The notes below the pieces were generated by a model that saw only the letters and a program-made list of their open reading frames with translations, did not search any database and was not told the DNA's origin. This document shows, one piece after another, positions 7,683-15,424 of a DNA stretch of 64,000 nucleotides (positions are counted from its first letter, which is position 1; the number at the start of each line of letters is the position of its first letter). The stretch covers positions 7,184,720 to 7,248,719 of the forward strand of contig NZ_KI912266.1 in the NCBI RefSeq assembly GCF_000235425.2. Direction: 5' to 3'. This stretch comes from Pseudofrankia saprophytica (lineage in GTDB: Bacteria > Actinomycetota > Actinomycetes > Frankiales > Frankiaceae). The translations under genes were made by a program, and so were the position numbers.

Positions 7683-8900
7683 TTACGGCTTCGGCGTGAA
7701 GACGGGCACGTAACCGTCGGACGTCTGCACGAGCTTGCCGTCCTTCACGACACCTTCGATGATCTGGTGGTTGAAGAGGCGGCCGAGCCCGGGGAAGTCG
7801 AAGTCCTTCGTCGTGGTGTAGCCCTCCGGCAGAAGGCCGAACACGTTGAAGTTCGTGAGCTTGCCGAAGGCATCGAGCACCGAGGCCCGGGTGACGTCGC
7901 CCTTGATGGTGCGCGCGACCTGCGCGAAGGCCCAGGTACCCATCCAGGCGTTGAGGCTGACCTGGTCGATGTCCGCCTTCGGCTGGTACTTGGCCATCTC
8001 GTCCCTGAAGCGCTTGATGCCCGGCATGTCACTGGTCACCAGCGGGAGGCCCGCCGCGACGAGCAGACCGTTGGCCTTGGTACCGAGCGACTTCAGGGTG
8101 TCCTCGGTGAGCGACCCCGCGCTGGCGGACAGCTTCTGGGTGAAGTTCCCGCTCTTGGCCACGTTCAGCCACGCGGCGACGTGGGTCGGCATCATGGCCA
8201 TCGCCACGCCGTCACCCTTGGCCCCGGCGGTCACGACCGGCGTCAGGTCGGTGGCGGTCACCTCGACCGGGATACCGCCCATGAGCTTGAGGCCGCGGCC
8301 CTGCTGCAGCGTGATCGTGTTGAATCCCACCGCGGCGGCCGCCGCGGCGACGTTCGTGTAGGCGACCTGGATGTTCTTCGCACCGTTGTCGGCCAGGACG
8401 GTCCCCAGGCCTGCGCCGTCCGAGCCCGCGAGCGGGAAGGAGTTCGGCGAGGAGAGAGTCGACTGGGAGCTCGGCTGTGAGGCGATGTTCGGCACCTTCG
8501 CCGCGTTCAGAATCGTGTTGGTCTGCTCGGGGAAGGCCTGGTAGTCGCCGACCTCCGCGATCACGTCCTTGTCCGCGACCAGGTTGCGGGCGCAGGTCGT
8601 CGCGGCCGTCGGGCTCTCGGTGCCCTTGGCGTCACACACCTTCACCTTGAGCGGGTGCCCGTTGATGCCCCCCGACGCGTTCACCGCCGCGGCGGCTGCC
8701 TGCGCGGCCTGGTAGGCCTCGGTGCCGGGCGTGACGCTGGTGAGGGTCGTGATCACTTCGATGGTGATGGGTGACCCGGTGAGCCCGCCGCTCGCCGAGT
8801 CCGCACCCTTGGAGTCGTCGCCGCCACCGCCACAGGCCGCGACCAGGGCCGCTAACAGGCCGGCAGCAGCGGTCACCGAAATCAACTTGTTGTTCTTCAC
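7683..8900 (-). CDS. ABC transporter substrate-binding lipoprotein (LivK/HAAT type)
   Basis: 405 residues. A lipoprotein signal is clear: KNNK basic start, hydrophobic stretch, then LVAAC with the acceptor Cys at about residue 23, followed by a Gly/Ser-rich tether. The rest is a type I periplasmic-binding-fold receptor (ITIEVITTLTSVTPG, GINGHPLKVKVCDAKG, VIAEVGDYQAFPEQT). It would be anchored on the outer face of the membrane and deliver ligand to the fused permease encoded 67 bases downstream. The ligand pocket cannot be assigned from sequence. A palindromic operator-like site lies about 250 bases upstream in a long regulatory gap. Confidence 0.92.
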   Translation of the reverse strand: MKNNKLISVTAAAGLLAALVAACGGGGDDSKGADSASGGLTGSPITIEVITTLTSVTPGTEAYQAAQAAAAAVNASGGINGHPLKVKVCDAKGTESPTAATTCARNLVADKDVIAEVGDYQAFPEQTNTILNAAKVPNIASQPSSQSTLSSPNSFPLAGSDGAGLGTVLADNGAKNIQVAYTNVAAAAAAVGFNTITLQQGRGLKLMGGIPVEVTATDLTPVVTAGAKGDGVAMAMMPTHVAAWLNVAKSGNFTQKLSASAGSLTEDTLKSLGTKANGLLVAAGLPLVTSDMPGIKRFRDEMAKYQPKADIDQVSLNAWMGTWAFAQVARTIKGDVTRASVLDAFGKLTNFNVFGLLPEGYTTTKDFDFPGLGRLFNHQIIEGVVKDGKLVQTSDGYVPVFTPKP

Positions 8901-9148
8901 GCCGGGACTTCCCTTCCAAGTACGACTTGCTTCGAGATGGCGCTAGAGACTGCTTCGACGGTCGTTTGAGCTCGACGCGATGACCCGCGGGGTTTCGGCG
9001 GCTCCACGCGAGTAGGGCTCGCTCGGAGCCCGGATGGCCCTAGATCGTCTTCTTGGCCGCCGGACGGCGGGGCTTGGCCATGGCCCGCGGTCGCGCCGGC
9101 CACACGCCAACTCCTCCCGGGCGCGGACCCCCAGCCCCCGAGCCGGGT

Positions 9149-9163
9149 TTGTACTGAGTACAA
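9149..9163. promoter_or_regulatory. operator-like palindrome, motif A copy 2
   Basis: TTGTACTGAGTACAA, a perfect 7-1-7 palindrome that fits TTnnACTnAGTnnAA. It lies in the divergent gap between the transporter operon and the CoA-transferase gene. Confidence 0.6.
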
Positions 9164-9495
9164 GATCTGAGGGGTAATGTTTAGCAGGTGGCGGGAGGTC
9201 ACACAAGACCTCGCCGTCAAACTCCCGCCCCGCCAGGACGCCTGGACGCCGGCGCGGGCCACCGCCAGGGCCGGCGGGAGCCGTCACCAAAGGTGCTCGC
9301 ACGATCACCCAGTGACCGCACCGCCAGCACATCCCCGCCACCGGGACACCCTCGCGCCAGACGAGTCACCCACCCCGCGACGTCGCCGACAGGCACCATG
9401 CGCTCGCCATGCACTCACCACGGGCTCGGGGGCGACCACACGCGGAAGTCGGCCGGCTACGAACCCATCCCCCACGGGACCCAGCCCTTGCGTTC

Positions 9496-9510
9496 TTGTA
9501 CTCAGCCTAA
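9496..9510. promoter_or_regulatory. operator-like site, motif A copy 3 (degenerate)
   Basis: TTGTACTCAGCCTAA repeats the left half of copy 2 exactly (TTGTACT) and departs from the pattern at one fixed position in the right half. It lies 86 bases upstream of the CoA-transferase GTG. Confidence 0.4.
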
Positions 9511-9595
9511 CTACGTTGTCCAGAGACGAGCCGTTCGCCGACCCACACAGCGTCCGGCCGGCTTCCACGCCGTTCGCAGGAAGGACCGGGGATCA

Positions 9596-10816
9596 GTGCA
9601 GCAGCCGATGGCAGGCGTCAAGATGATCGAGGTCGCCCAGTTCACGTTCACCCCGGCGGCCGGCGGAGTCCTCGCCGAGTGGGGCGCCGACGTGATCAAG
9701 GTGGAGCATGCCGAGCGGGGTGACGCGCAGCGCGGGATGGTGAACCACCCGAAGGACGGCACGTTCCACCCGATCATGGAGCATCCCAACCGCGGCAAGC
9801 GCAGCATCGGCCTCGACCTGGAGAACCCCGCCGGATACGCCGTCCTGCTCGAGCTGGTCAAGGACGCGGATATCTTCCTCACCAACTTCCTCCCGGACGC
9901 GCGCCGGCGGCTCGGTATCGAGCTCGAGGACATCCGCAAGGCCAATCCGGACATCATCTATGTGCGCGGGAGCGCGCACGGCCAGCGCGGGCCGTGGGCG
10001 GAGAAGGGCGGGTACGACGGCTCCTCGTTCTGGTGCCGCATGGGCAGTGCCTGGGGTGTGACGCCGCCGGACAGCCCGCGGGTCCTCACCATGCCGGGCG
10101 GCGCCTATGGCGATTCCATGGGCGGGATGACGATCGCCGGCGGTATCGCGGCCGCGCTCTACGGCCGGGCGGCGACCGGGGAGCCGTCCGTGATCGATGT
10201 TTCGCTGATGAGCGTCGGGGCGTGGGCGTTCGCGCTCGATCTCAGCAACGCGGCGCTGACCCGCGGCGAGAAGACGCCGATATCCATCAACGAGATGATG
10301 GCGAACGCCCCGTTGAACCCCACCGTCGGTCATTTCCGGACCTCGGACGGGCGCTGGATCAACTTCACCATGATCCAGCCGTTCCGTTACTTCGCCGACG
10401 TCTGCCGCCACCTCGGCCTGGACGAGCTCATCGACGACGAACGCTTCAACACGGCCCAGAAGCTCATGGCCAACGCGACCGCGGCCGGCCAGTACATCAC
10501 CGAGGCCATCGCCCAGAAGCCGTTCGCCTACTGGAGCAGTCACCTGCAGACCATGGAAGGTCCGTGGGCTCCGGTGCAGGGCCCGCTCGACATCCTGGAC
10601 GACCCCCAGATGGAGGCCAACGGCTACATCCGGCCGGTCCTGGACAGCGAGGGCAAGGAGCGCCGGCTGATCGCCAACCCGGTCCAGTTCGACTCCCAGC
10701 CACCCGAGACCAGCCGCGGGCCGCTGTTCGCGGAGCACACCGACGACCTGCTGCGCGAGCTCGGCCACTCCGAGGACGAGATCCTCGAGCTCAAGATCGC
10801 CGGTGCCGCCACCTGA
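9596..10816 (+). CDS. family III CoA-transferase (CaiB/BaiF type)
   Basis: 406 residues. It shows the family features GVLAEWGADVIKVEH near residue 20, a GKRSIGLDL segment, ILTNFLPDARRRLGI-like text and the conserved Asp region (YDGSSFW). Family III enzymes move CoA between acyl-CoA and a free acid in the cytoplasm, activating the substrate without ATP; some are racemases. The GTG at 9596 is chosen for the AGGAAGGA upstream and because the family N-terminus begins here; ATG 9608 is the alternative. The open frame continues far upstream but without family similarity. The next gene, an SDR, follows after a hairpin. Confidence 0.88.
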   Translation: MQQPMAGVKMIEVAQFTFTPAAGGVLAEWGADVIKVEHAERGDAQRGMVNHPKDGTFHPIMEHPNRGKRSIGLDLENPAGYAVLLELVKDADIFLTNFLPDARRRLGIELEDIRKANPDIIYVRGSAHGQRGPWAEKGGYDGSSFWCRMGSAWGVTPPDSPRVLTMPGGAYGDSMGGMTIAGGIAAALYGRAATGEPSVIDVSLMSVGAWAFALDLSNAALTRGEKTPISINEMMANAPLNPTVGHFRTSDGRWINFTMIQPFRYFADVCRHLGLDELIDDERFNTAQKLMANATAAGQYITEAIAQKPFAYWSSHLQTMEGPWAPVQGPLDILDDPQMEANGYIRPVLDSEGKERRLIANPVQFDSQPPETSRGPLFAEHTDDLLRELGHSEDEILELKIAGAAT

Positions 10817-10887
10817 CGCGACCTGGCGCCGCTTCGACCAGGGCTGACCCGGCCGTACCACCCGCGTCATGAGCTTGATCGGCAGAT

Positions 10888-10938
10888 CTGTACCCGGATC
10901 CGAACCAGCGAGGGCTCGGAACTCGGATTTGGGTACAG
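10888..10938 (+). terminator. inverted repeat, possible terminator
   Basis: Arms CTGTACCCGGATCCGA (10888-10903) and TCGGATTTGGGTACAG (10923-10938) match at 14 of 16 positions around a 19-base loop. It lies 71 bases after the CoA-transferase stop and 133 bases before the SDR start. It could end the first transcript or be an operator; GTACCC/GGGTAC is the symmetric outer part. Confidence 0.5.
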
Positions 10939-11070
10939 TCCTGGCGATCTTCGTCATGCGAGGCGGCGGGCGTCGCCGTGAACGGCGCTCGACGGCGAGG
11001 AACCGAAGAACCGAGTCTGCCCGCCGAGACCTGCTGCGCTGACATCTACTGCCCTGAGAGAGGCATACAC

Positions 11071-11889
11071 GTGAGCTTCACGATCGATCTCGGCGAGCGC
11101 ACGGCTCTCGTCACCGGCGGCGGGCAGGGCGTGGGGCGGGCGGTCTGCCTGTCCCTCGCGGCGGCGGGCGCCAGGGTGCTCGTCAACGACTTCGTGCCCG
11201 ACCGGGCGGACGGGGTCGTCAAGGAGATCGAGGCCGCCGGCGGCTCCGCGCTGGCCCGCCCCTTCGACGTCTCGGACTACGCGGCCGTGACCGCGGCGAT
11301 AGGCGCCGACACGGTGGACATCCTGGTCAACAACGCCGGAAACGCCGGACCCGGCGGCTGGGACGTGAAGGACCCGGCCGCAGGCTCCAAGGGGGTCTCG
11401 GTCAGCGTCGGGGCGTTCGCGACCACCGAGCCGGCCGACTGGGACCGCTACTTCGCCGTGAACCTGTACGGGGTGCTGAACTGCACCCGCGTGGCGCTGC
11501 CCAACATGCTCGCCGCCGGCGAGGGCCGGGTCATCACGATCGTCTCCGACGCCGGGCGCGTCGGCGAGGCGAACATGGCCCCCTACTCGGCCGCCAAGGC
11601 GGGCGCCGCGGGGTTCATGCGGGCGCTGGCCCGCGAGGTCGGCGGTCAGGGGATCACGGTCAACAGCGTGGCGCTCTCCACCGTGGACACTCTCGGGCTC
11701 GAGGAGATGGCCAGCACGTCGGCCGAGATGGCCGACCGCCTGCGCCGCCAGCTCAAGCGGTACATGGTTCCCCGGCTGGGACGGCCCGACGACGTGGCCG
11801 GCCTCGTCACGTTCCTCGCGAGCCCGCTCGCGTCCTGGATCACCGGCCAGACCTACCCGGTGAACGGCGGTTACTCCGTCTCCGCGTGA
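11071..11889 (+). CDS. short-chain dehydrogenase/reductase (SDR)
   Basis: 272 residues. The Rossmann motif TGGGQGVG is near residue 15, NNAG near 92, the catalytic Ser in IVSDAG, and YSAAK supplies Tyr and Lys. The C-terminus ends GQTYPVNGGYSVSA as in FabG-like SDRs. An insert after NNAG (WDVKDPAAGSKGVSVSVGAF, about residues 100-120) lengthens the active-site rim and may bind a large or CoA-linked substrate. GTG 11071 is chosen over the upstream frame because AGAGAGG lies 7 bases before it and the protein then begins just before the first strand. Probably a hydroxyacyl or alcohol dehydrogenase of this locus. Confidence 0.88.
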   Translation: MSFTIDLGERTALVTGGGQGVGRAVCLSLAAAGARVLVNDFVPDRADGVVKEIEAAGGSALARPFDVSDYAAVTAAIGADTVDILVNNAGNAGPGGWDVKDPAAGSKGVSVSVGAFATTEPADWDRYFAVNLYGVLNCTRVALPNMLAAGEGRVITIVSDAGRVGEANMAPYSAAKAGAAGFMRALAREVGGQGITVNSVALSTVDTLGLEEMASTSAEMADRLRRQLKRYMVPRLGRPDDVAGLVTFLASPLASWITGQTYPVNGGYSVSA

Positions 11890-11932
11890 GGGTCTTCGTA
11901 TCGGCGTGAGGGCCGCCGTCTCGGCGTGAGGG
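11884..11932 (+). repeat. three tandem 20-bp repeats over the SDR stop codon
   Basis: GCGTGAGGG recurs at 11884, 11904 and 11924, exactly 20 bases apart, with similar flanking bases (TCGGCGTGAGGGCCKCCGT). The first copy contains the SDR stop codon. Function unknown; it may reflect local slippage. Confidence 0.75.
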
Positions 11933-12020
11933 CCTCCGTTCTGGCTTCGATACCCAGCGGTTTCGCGCCGCTAGGCGATCTTCCGTTGGTCTGGAGGGCG
12001 CGGCCGATCCGGCCCGCGAC

Positions 12021-12026
12021 TAGTCT
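12021..12026 (+). promoter_or_regulatory. -10 hexamer for a leaderless lipoprotein transcript
   Basis: TAGTCT ends 6 bases before the ATG at 12033. No Shine-Dalgarno sequence is present, so initiation at the start codon is likely. Confidence 0.45.
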
Positions 12027-12032
12027 TTCGTC

Positions 12033-12626
12033 ATGATTGGCGTGGGAATCAGCGGGTTGTCGAAGTTGCTCGGCGGGATGCTCGTCGCCGGAGCCGTGCT
12101 CGCCGGCTGCTCCAGCGACACGAGCGAGCCCACCGGGTCGCCCTCGGCGCCCTCGTCGCCCTCACCCGCCCCATCCCGGTCGCCGGTGGCATCGCCGGCC
12201 TCATCTTCGGCGTCATCGCCGGCGGCGCCTCCGTCAGCGTCGGTGTCCCACTCGCCCCTGCCGCGGGACGCGCACCCACCGCTCGCCGGCTTCGGCGAGG
12301 TTCACGACCTCGGCACGGTGGCGAGCGTCGACGGCACCGTGCTCCGGCTCGACCCGAAGGCCTACGTCCACTGCGCTCCGCAGGCCGGAGACGACACCGG
12401 GACCTGCCTGGACGGTTACCGGATCGACGACGTCGGGACCCAGACCCGCGAGTACGTGCTGGCGCCGACGGTCCGGGTCACGTACTCGGTGGGACCCGAG
12501 GAGTACGAGACCGGCGACCTCACGGACCTGCGGAAACTGATCGCGTCCGCTCCGGACAAACTGATGATGCTTCAGCTCGACGCGGCGGGGCTTGTGACCG
12601 CCGTCGGCCAGCCCTGGCTTCCCTAG
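12033..12626 (+). CDS. secreted lipoprotein of unknown function
   Basis: 197 residues. A type II signal peptide ends in LAGC with the lipid-accepting Cys at about residue 26. A linker of about 50 residues made mainly of Ser, Pro and Ala (about 29-78) would span the cell wall. The C-terminal domain (about 85-197) has two Cys (YVHCAPQ, GTCLDGY) that could form a disulfide, and strand-rich text (TVASVDGTVLRLDPKAYV). No family was recognised. The neighbours are metabolic enzymes, so a link to the locus is uncertain. A Frankia-like surface protein or small sensor domain are possible alternatives. The start is supported by a leaderless promoter arrangement. Confidence 0.85.
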   Translation: MIGVGISGLSKLLGGMLVAGAVLAGCSSDTSEPTGSPSAPSSPSPAPSRSPVASPASSSASSPAAPPSASVSHSPLPRDAHPPLAGFGEVHDLGTVASVDGTVLRLDPKAYVHCAPQAGDDTGTCLDGYRIDDVGTQTREYVLAPTVRVTYSVGPEEYETGDLTDLRKLIASAPDKLMMLQLDAAGLVTAVGQPWLP

Positions 12627-12713
12627 CCCGGACCCGGACCGCCCCGCCAGCTCCAAACGATCACAGAAGTCGGACTGAGTCAACGATCGTGGACCGGCGG
12701 CAGTCCCTTGTTC

Positions 12714-12719
12714 TAGAGT
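12714..12719 (+). promoter_or_regulatory. -10 hexamer upstream of the luciferase-like gene
   Basis: TAGAGT ends 8 bases before the ATG at 12728 and no Shine-Dalgarno sequence is present. A GATCGTGGAC / GTTCACGATC inverted repeat (9 of 10) flanks this promoter and may be an operator. Confidence 0.35.
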
Positions 12720-12727
12720 TCACGATC

Positions 12728-13696
12728 ATGGCGAGTTCGAGGGCCTTCCGATTCGCGGTGCAGGCGACCAGGGCGCGTTCCGGCGGTGAGTGGCGAACGC
12801 TCGCCCGCCGGGTCGAGGACCTGGGGTTCTCCACGATCTTCCTGGCGGACCACTATCTGGGTCGTGGGCCGGCGAGCAGCGAGGCCCGCCAACCGCCGCA
12901 GCATCTCGCGCCGATCACCGCGATGGCCGTCGCCGCGGCCGTGACCGAGACGCTGCGGATCGGCTGCCGGGTCTTCTGCGTCGACTACCACGTGCCGGCC
13001 GTGCTGGCGAAGGAGGCGGCCACCCTCGACCTGCTGTCGGACGGGCGGCTGGAGTTCGGCATCGGCGCCGGGTGGAGCGCGCCCGAGTACCGGGCGATGG
13101 GACTGGAGTTCGCGCCGGGGCCGCGGCGGATCACCAAGCTCGAGGAGGTGATCGCGCTGTTCAAGGAGCACTGTGCGGGCGAGGAGCTGGACCGGCACGG
13201 CGAGTTCGTCGAGGTGAGCGGCTACGCCGGACTGCCCCTGCCCGTGCAGCGGCCGCACCCGCCGATCATGATCGGCGGCGGGAAGAAGCGGGTGCTGACG
13301 CTCGCCGGCCGGCAGGCCGACATCGCGAGCATCGCGAACGTGCCGTTCACACCCGTGAACGACGACGGGCTGACCCCGCACCAGGAGGCGGAACGCCGGA
13401 TCGGCTACGTGCGGGACGCGGCCGGCGAGCGGTTCGCCACGCTCGACGTCGAGGGCTCCCCGTTCTTCACCCGGGTGACCGACGACCCGGAGGGCGCGCT
13501 CGCGCCGGTCGCCGAGGCGATGGGCATGCCGCCCTCCGAGCTGCGCAACCACCCCAACGTCCTGGCCGGCACCGCCGACGAGATCATCGACCTGCTGGAG
13601 CTGCGGCGGGAGGCCTTCGGGGTCAACTACGTGAGCGTCCAGCAGTCCGACGCGGAGGCGTTCGCGCCGATCGTCGCCCGGCTGGCCGGGAAGTAG
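12728..13696 (+). CDS. luciferase-like (LLM class) F420-type oxidoreductase
   Basis: 322 residues, a TIM-barrel LLM protein. The features are ARRVEDLGFSTIFLADHYLG near residue 22, PITAMAVAAAVTETLRIGCRVF near 60, the LDLLSDGRLEFGIGAGW motif near 95 and PHPPIMIGGGKKRVLTLAGRQAD near 175. The pattern matches actinobacterial F420-dependent oxidoreductases of the MSMEG_2516 type rather than FMN luciferases. These usually oxidise alcohols or reduce enones using cofactor F420 in the cytoplasm. ATG 12728 is chosen because the family N-terminus (FRFAVQA) starts here. It ends next to dispersed repeat R2, convergent with an SDR gene. Substrate unknown. Confidence 0.9.
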   Translation: MASSRAFRFAVQATRARSGGEWRTLARRVEDLGFSTIFLADHYLGRGPASSEARQPPQHLAPITAMAVAAAVTETLRIGCRVFCVDYHVPAVLAKEAATLDLLSDGRLEFGIGAGWSAPEYRAMGLEFAPGPRRITKLEEVIALFKEHCAGEELDRHGEFVEVSGYAGLPLPVQRPHPPIMIGGGKKRVLTLAGRQADIASIANVPFTPVNDDGLTPHQEAERRIGYVRDAAGERFATLDVEGSPFFTRVTDDPEGALAPVAEAMGMPPSELRNHPNVLAGTADEIIDLLELRREAFGVNYVSVQQSDAEAFAPIVARLAGK

Positions 13697-13697
13697 G

Positions 13698-13845
13698 TCC
13701 CTGGAGGGCCAAGGGCGTGCGAAAATGATCTTCTTCGCACGCCCGGCCGGGGTTCCCGCCGGATCGCGAAGCCGGGGTTCCTGCCGGATCGCCGAAGGCG
13801 ATCTGGCAGGTCTGCTGGCAGGTCCGATTGTCCCCAGGATCACTC
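13698..13845 (+). repeat. dispersed hairpin repeat, copy R2 (long form)
   Basis: The first hairpin has perfect 11-bp arms GGGCGTGCGAA (13713-13723) and TTCGCACGCCC (13734-13744). A second hairpin has 14-bp arms with one mismatch (13780-13793 and 13797-13810, GAA loop). A CCGGGGTTCC-type segment is duplicated between them. The copy ends with a CCCCAGGATCACT tail at the SDR stop. It lies between two convergent genes, where it could act as a two-sided terminator. R5 has the same two hairpins in the opposite orientation. Confidence 0.85.
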
Positions 13846-14599
13846 AGCGGGCCGTGTAGCCGCCGTCCACCGGGAGCAGCACGCCGGTTATGAACGACGA
13901 CTCGTCGCTCGCCAGGAAGAGCGCGGCGGCCGCCAGTTCCTCCGGCATGCCCCACCGCTTCATCGGCTGCGGCGGGATCAGGTCGGCCGGCGGGGTCGAG
14001 CCGGGCTCCCCGCCGGCGAGGCCCGTCCAGACCATGCCGGGGCAGATCGCGTTCACCCGCACCCCCTTGGTGGCGTAGTCGAGCGCGGCCGACCTGGTGA
14101 GCTGCACGACCCCGCCCTTGGCCGCCGCGTAGACCGCCTGGTTCTTCATCCCCACCAGGCCGGTGACGGACGCCGTGTTGACCACCGAGCCGCCGCCGGT
14201 GCGCAGCATGGCCTCGATGCCGTGCCGCATGCCGAGGAAGACGCCCTTGAGGTTGACCCCTACGACGTCGTCGAAGATCTCCTCGTCGAACTCGGCCAGC
14301 GGGCGGCGCGGGCCGCCGAAGCCGGCGTTGTTGAACAGCACGTCGAGGCCGCCGAATTCGCGCTCGGCGGTTTCGATCATTCGTACGACGTCATCGTTCC
14401 GTGATACGTCGACATGAACCGCGACCGCTCCGTCACCGATCTCAGCAACGACGTCCTTCTCTTTTCCACTGATGTCCGCGCATACCACGCGAGCACCTTC
14501 ACGTGCAAAGAGGAGGGCTGTCGCGTGCCCTATTCCTGAACCGGCGCCGGTGACCACGGCGACCTTTCCGGCAAGCCGACCCGTCTTTTCTTCGCTCAT
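13844..14599 (-). CDS. short-chain dehydrogenase/reductase (SDR), FabG-like
   Basis: 251 residues. Motifs are TGAGSGIG near residue 17, NNAG near 92, Ser in NTAS and YAAAK. It ends SFITGVLLPVDGGYTAR, the usual FabG-like tail. It likely interconverts an alcohol and a ketone, possibly 3-hydroxyacyl-CoA. A close paralogue is encoded at 59013-59753: both share CPGMxWTG and PEELAAAALFLASDESSF. ATG 14599 is chosen because the Rossmann strand follows directly and a TATACT -10 hexamer lies 7 bases upstream; the longer open frame is spurious. It is divergent from the epimerase gene at 14652 across 52 bases, so the two share a control region. Confidence 0.9.
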   Translation of the reverse strand: MSEEKTGRLAGKVAVVTGAGSGIGHATALLFAREGARVVCADISGKEKDVVAEIGDGAVAVHVDVSRNDDVVRMIETAEREFGGLDVLFNNAGFGGPRRPLAEFDEEIFDDVVGVNLKGVFLGMRHGIEAMLRTGGGSVVNTASVTGLVGMKNQAVYAAAKGGVVQLTRSAALDYATKGVRVNAICPGMVWTGLAGGEPGSTPPADLIPPQPMKRWGMPEELAAAALFLASDESSFITGVLLPVDGGYTAR

Positions 14600-14606
14600 G
14601 TGAGGA

Positions 14607-14612
14607 AGTATA
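14607..14612 (-). promoter_or_regulatory. -10 hexamer for a leaderless SDR transcript
   Basis: On the minus strand TATACT ends 7 bases before the ATG at 14599, predicting transcription from the start codon. A facing GTATATCC sequence at 14621 may serve the divergent gene. Confidence 0.5.
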
Positions 14613-14651
14613 GTACGACGGTATATCCGAGGTCGATTTCGAGGAGACCAT

Positions 14652-15413
14652 ATGGCGACGGTCGAGTTCGCGCTGAGCCCCGACACGATGTGGGACGTCG
14701 ACACTGACGCGATGGCCGACGCGACCCAGGCGGCCGGCTTCTCGGCGCTCGGGCTCGTGGTCGGCCGGGCGGACGAGACCGCCGCGGCCGCGTTCGACAA
14801 GGTCGGGCTGCGCTGCCACGAGCTGATGGTGCTGCTGTACACCGGGCGAGACGACGTCGTGCTCCGACACGCGGCCCGGCTCGCCACCTCGGCGGCGGCC
14901 GTACGGGCCGAGTGGGTCGTGGCGACGTTCCTCGCGCCGCTCGGCGGGCAGACGCTGGACCTTCTCAAGCGGAGCGCGGACATCTTCGCCGAGGTGGGAG
15001 CGCGGCTGGCGGTGGAGTTCAGCCCGGGTGGCGGGGTGACGTCGATCGACGAGGCGCTCGAGGTGGTCGAGGCCGCGGGCCCGGAGCGGGCCGGCGTGCT
15101 GATCGACAGCTGGCACTTCTTCCGCGGCGGCGCTCCCTGGGAGCAGCTCGAGCAGGTCCCCCTCGACCGCGTCGCGTACGTGCAGCTCGCCGACGCGGTG
15201 CCGCCGATCTCCGACGACGCGATGAGCGAGACCGGGAACCGGCGGGCGCTTCCGGGTCAGGGCGAGCTGGACCTGGCCCGGTTCGTCGGGACGCTGCGCG
15301 ACCGCGGCTACGACGGGCTCGTCAGCGTGGAGGTGCTGAACGAGGAACTGCGCCGCCGCCCGCTGGAGCTGCCGCAGGCGGCCATGGCGGCGACGGCGCC
15401 CTACTGGCGCTGA
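14652..15413 (+). CDS. sugar-phosphate isomerase/epimerase-type TIM-barrel protein
   Basis: 253 residues of the AP-endonuclease-2/xylose-isomerase-like TIM-barrel family. Visible metal-site candidates are LAVEFSPGG (Glu), VLIDSWHFFRGG (Asp and His), VQLADA and SVEVLNEE (C-terminal Glu). Members isomerise sugars, keto acids or inositol intermediates with a divalent metal. GAGGAG lies 5 bases before the ATG. A related protein is encoded at 26957-27775 and shares the LLIDTMHLxR and YIQLSDA pattern. In both places it sits with dehydrogenases, so it may act on a non-sugar hydroxy-keto intermediate; that is inference. Confidence 0.85.
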   Translation: MATVEFALSPDTMWDVDTDAMADATQAAGFSALGLVVGRADETAAAAFDKVGLRCHELMVLLYTGRDDVVLRHAARLATSAAAVRAEWVVATFLAPLGGQTLDLLKRSADIFAEVGARLAVEFSPGGGVTSIDEALEVVEAAGPERAGVLIDSWHFFRGGAPWEQLEQVPLDRVAYVQLADAVPPISDDAMSETGNRRALPGQGELDLARFVGTLRDRGYDGLVSVEVLNEELRRRPLELPQAAMAATAPYWR

Positions 15414-15424
15414 CGGCGGGCCGC

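Larger units (their letters stand above)
8901..9595. other. 695-base intergenic region between divergent genes
   Basis: No convincing gene: every frame here is short, Arg/Pro-rich and without family resemblance. It separates the ABC binding-protein gene (minus) from a CoA-transferase gene (plus). It holds two operator-like sites (9149-9163 and 9496-9510) and probably the promoters of both operons. It may also carry a long 5' leader for either gene; no riboswitch was recognised. Confidence 0.6.

Noticed and set aside
9188-9595. Open frame continuing 136 codons upstream of the CoA-transferase start
   Set aside because: The sequence is Arg/Pro/Thr-rich without family similarity, crosses an operator-like site, and a good ribosome site plus the family N-terminus place the start at 9596.
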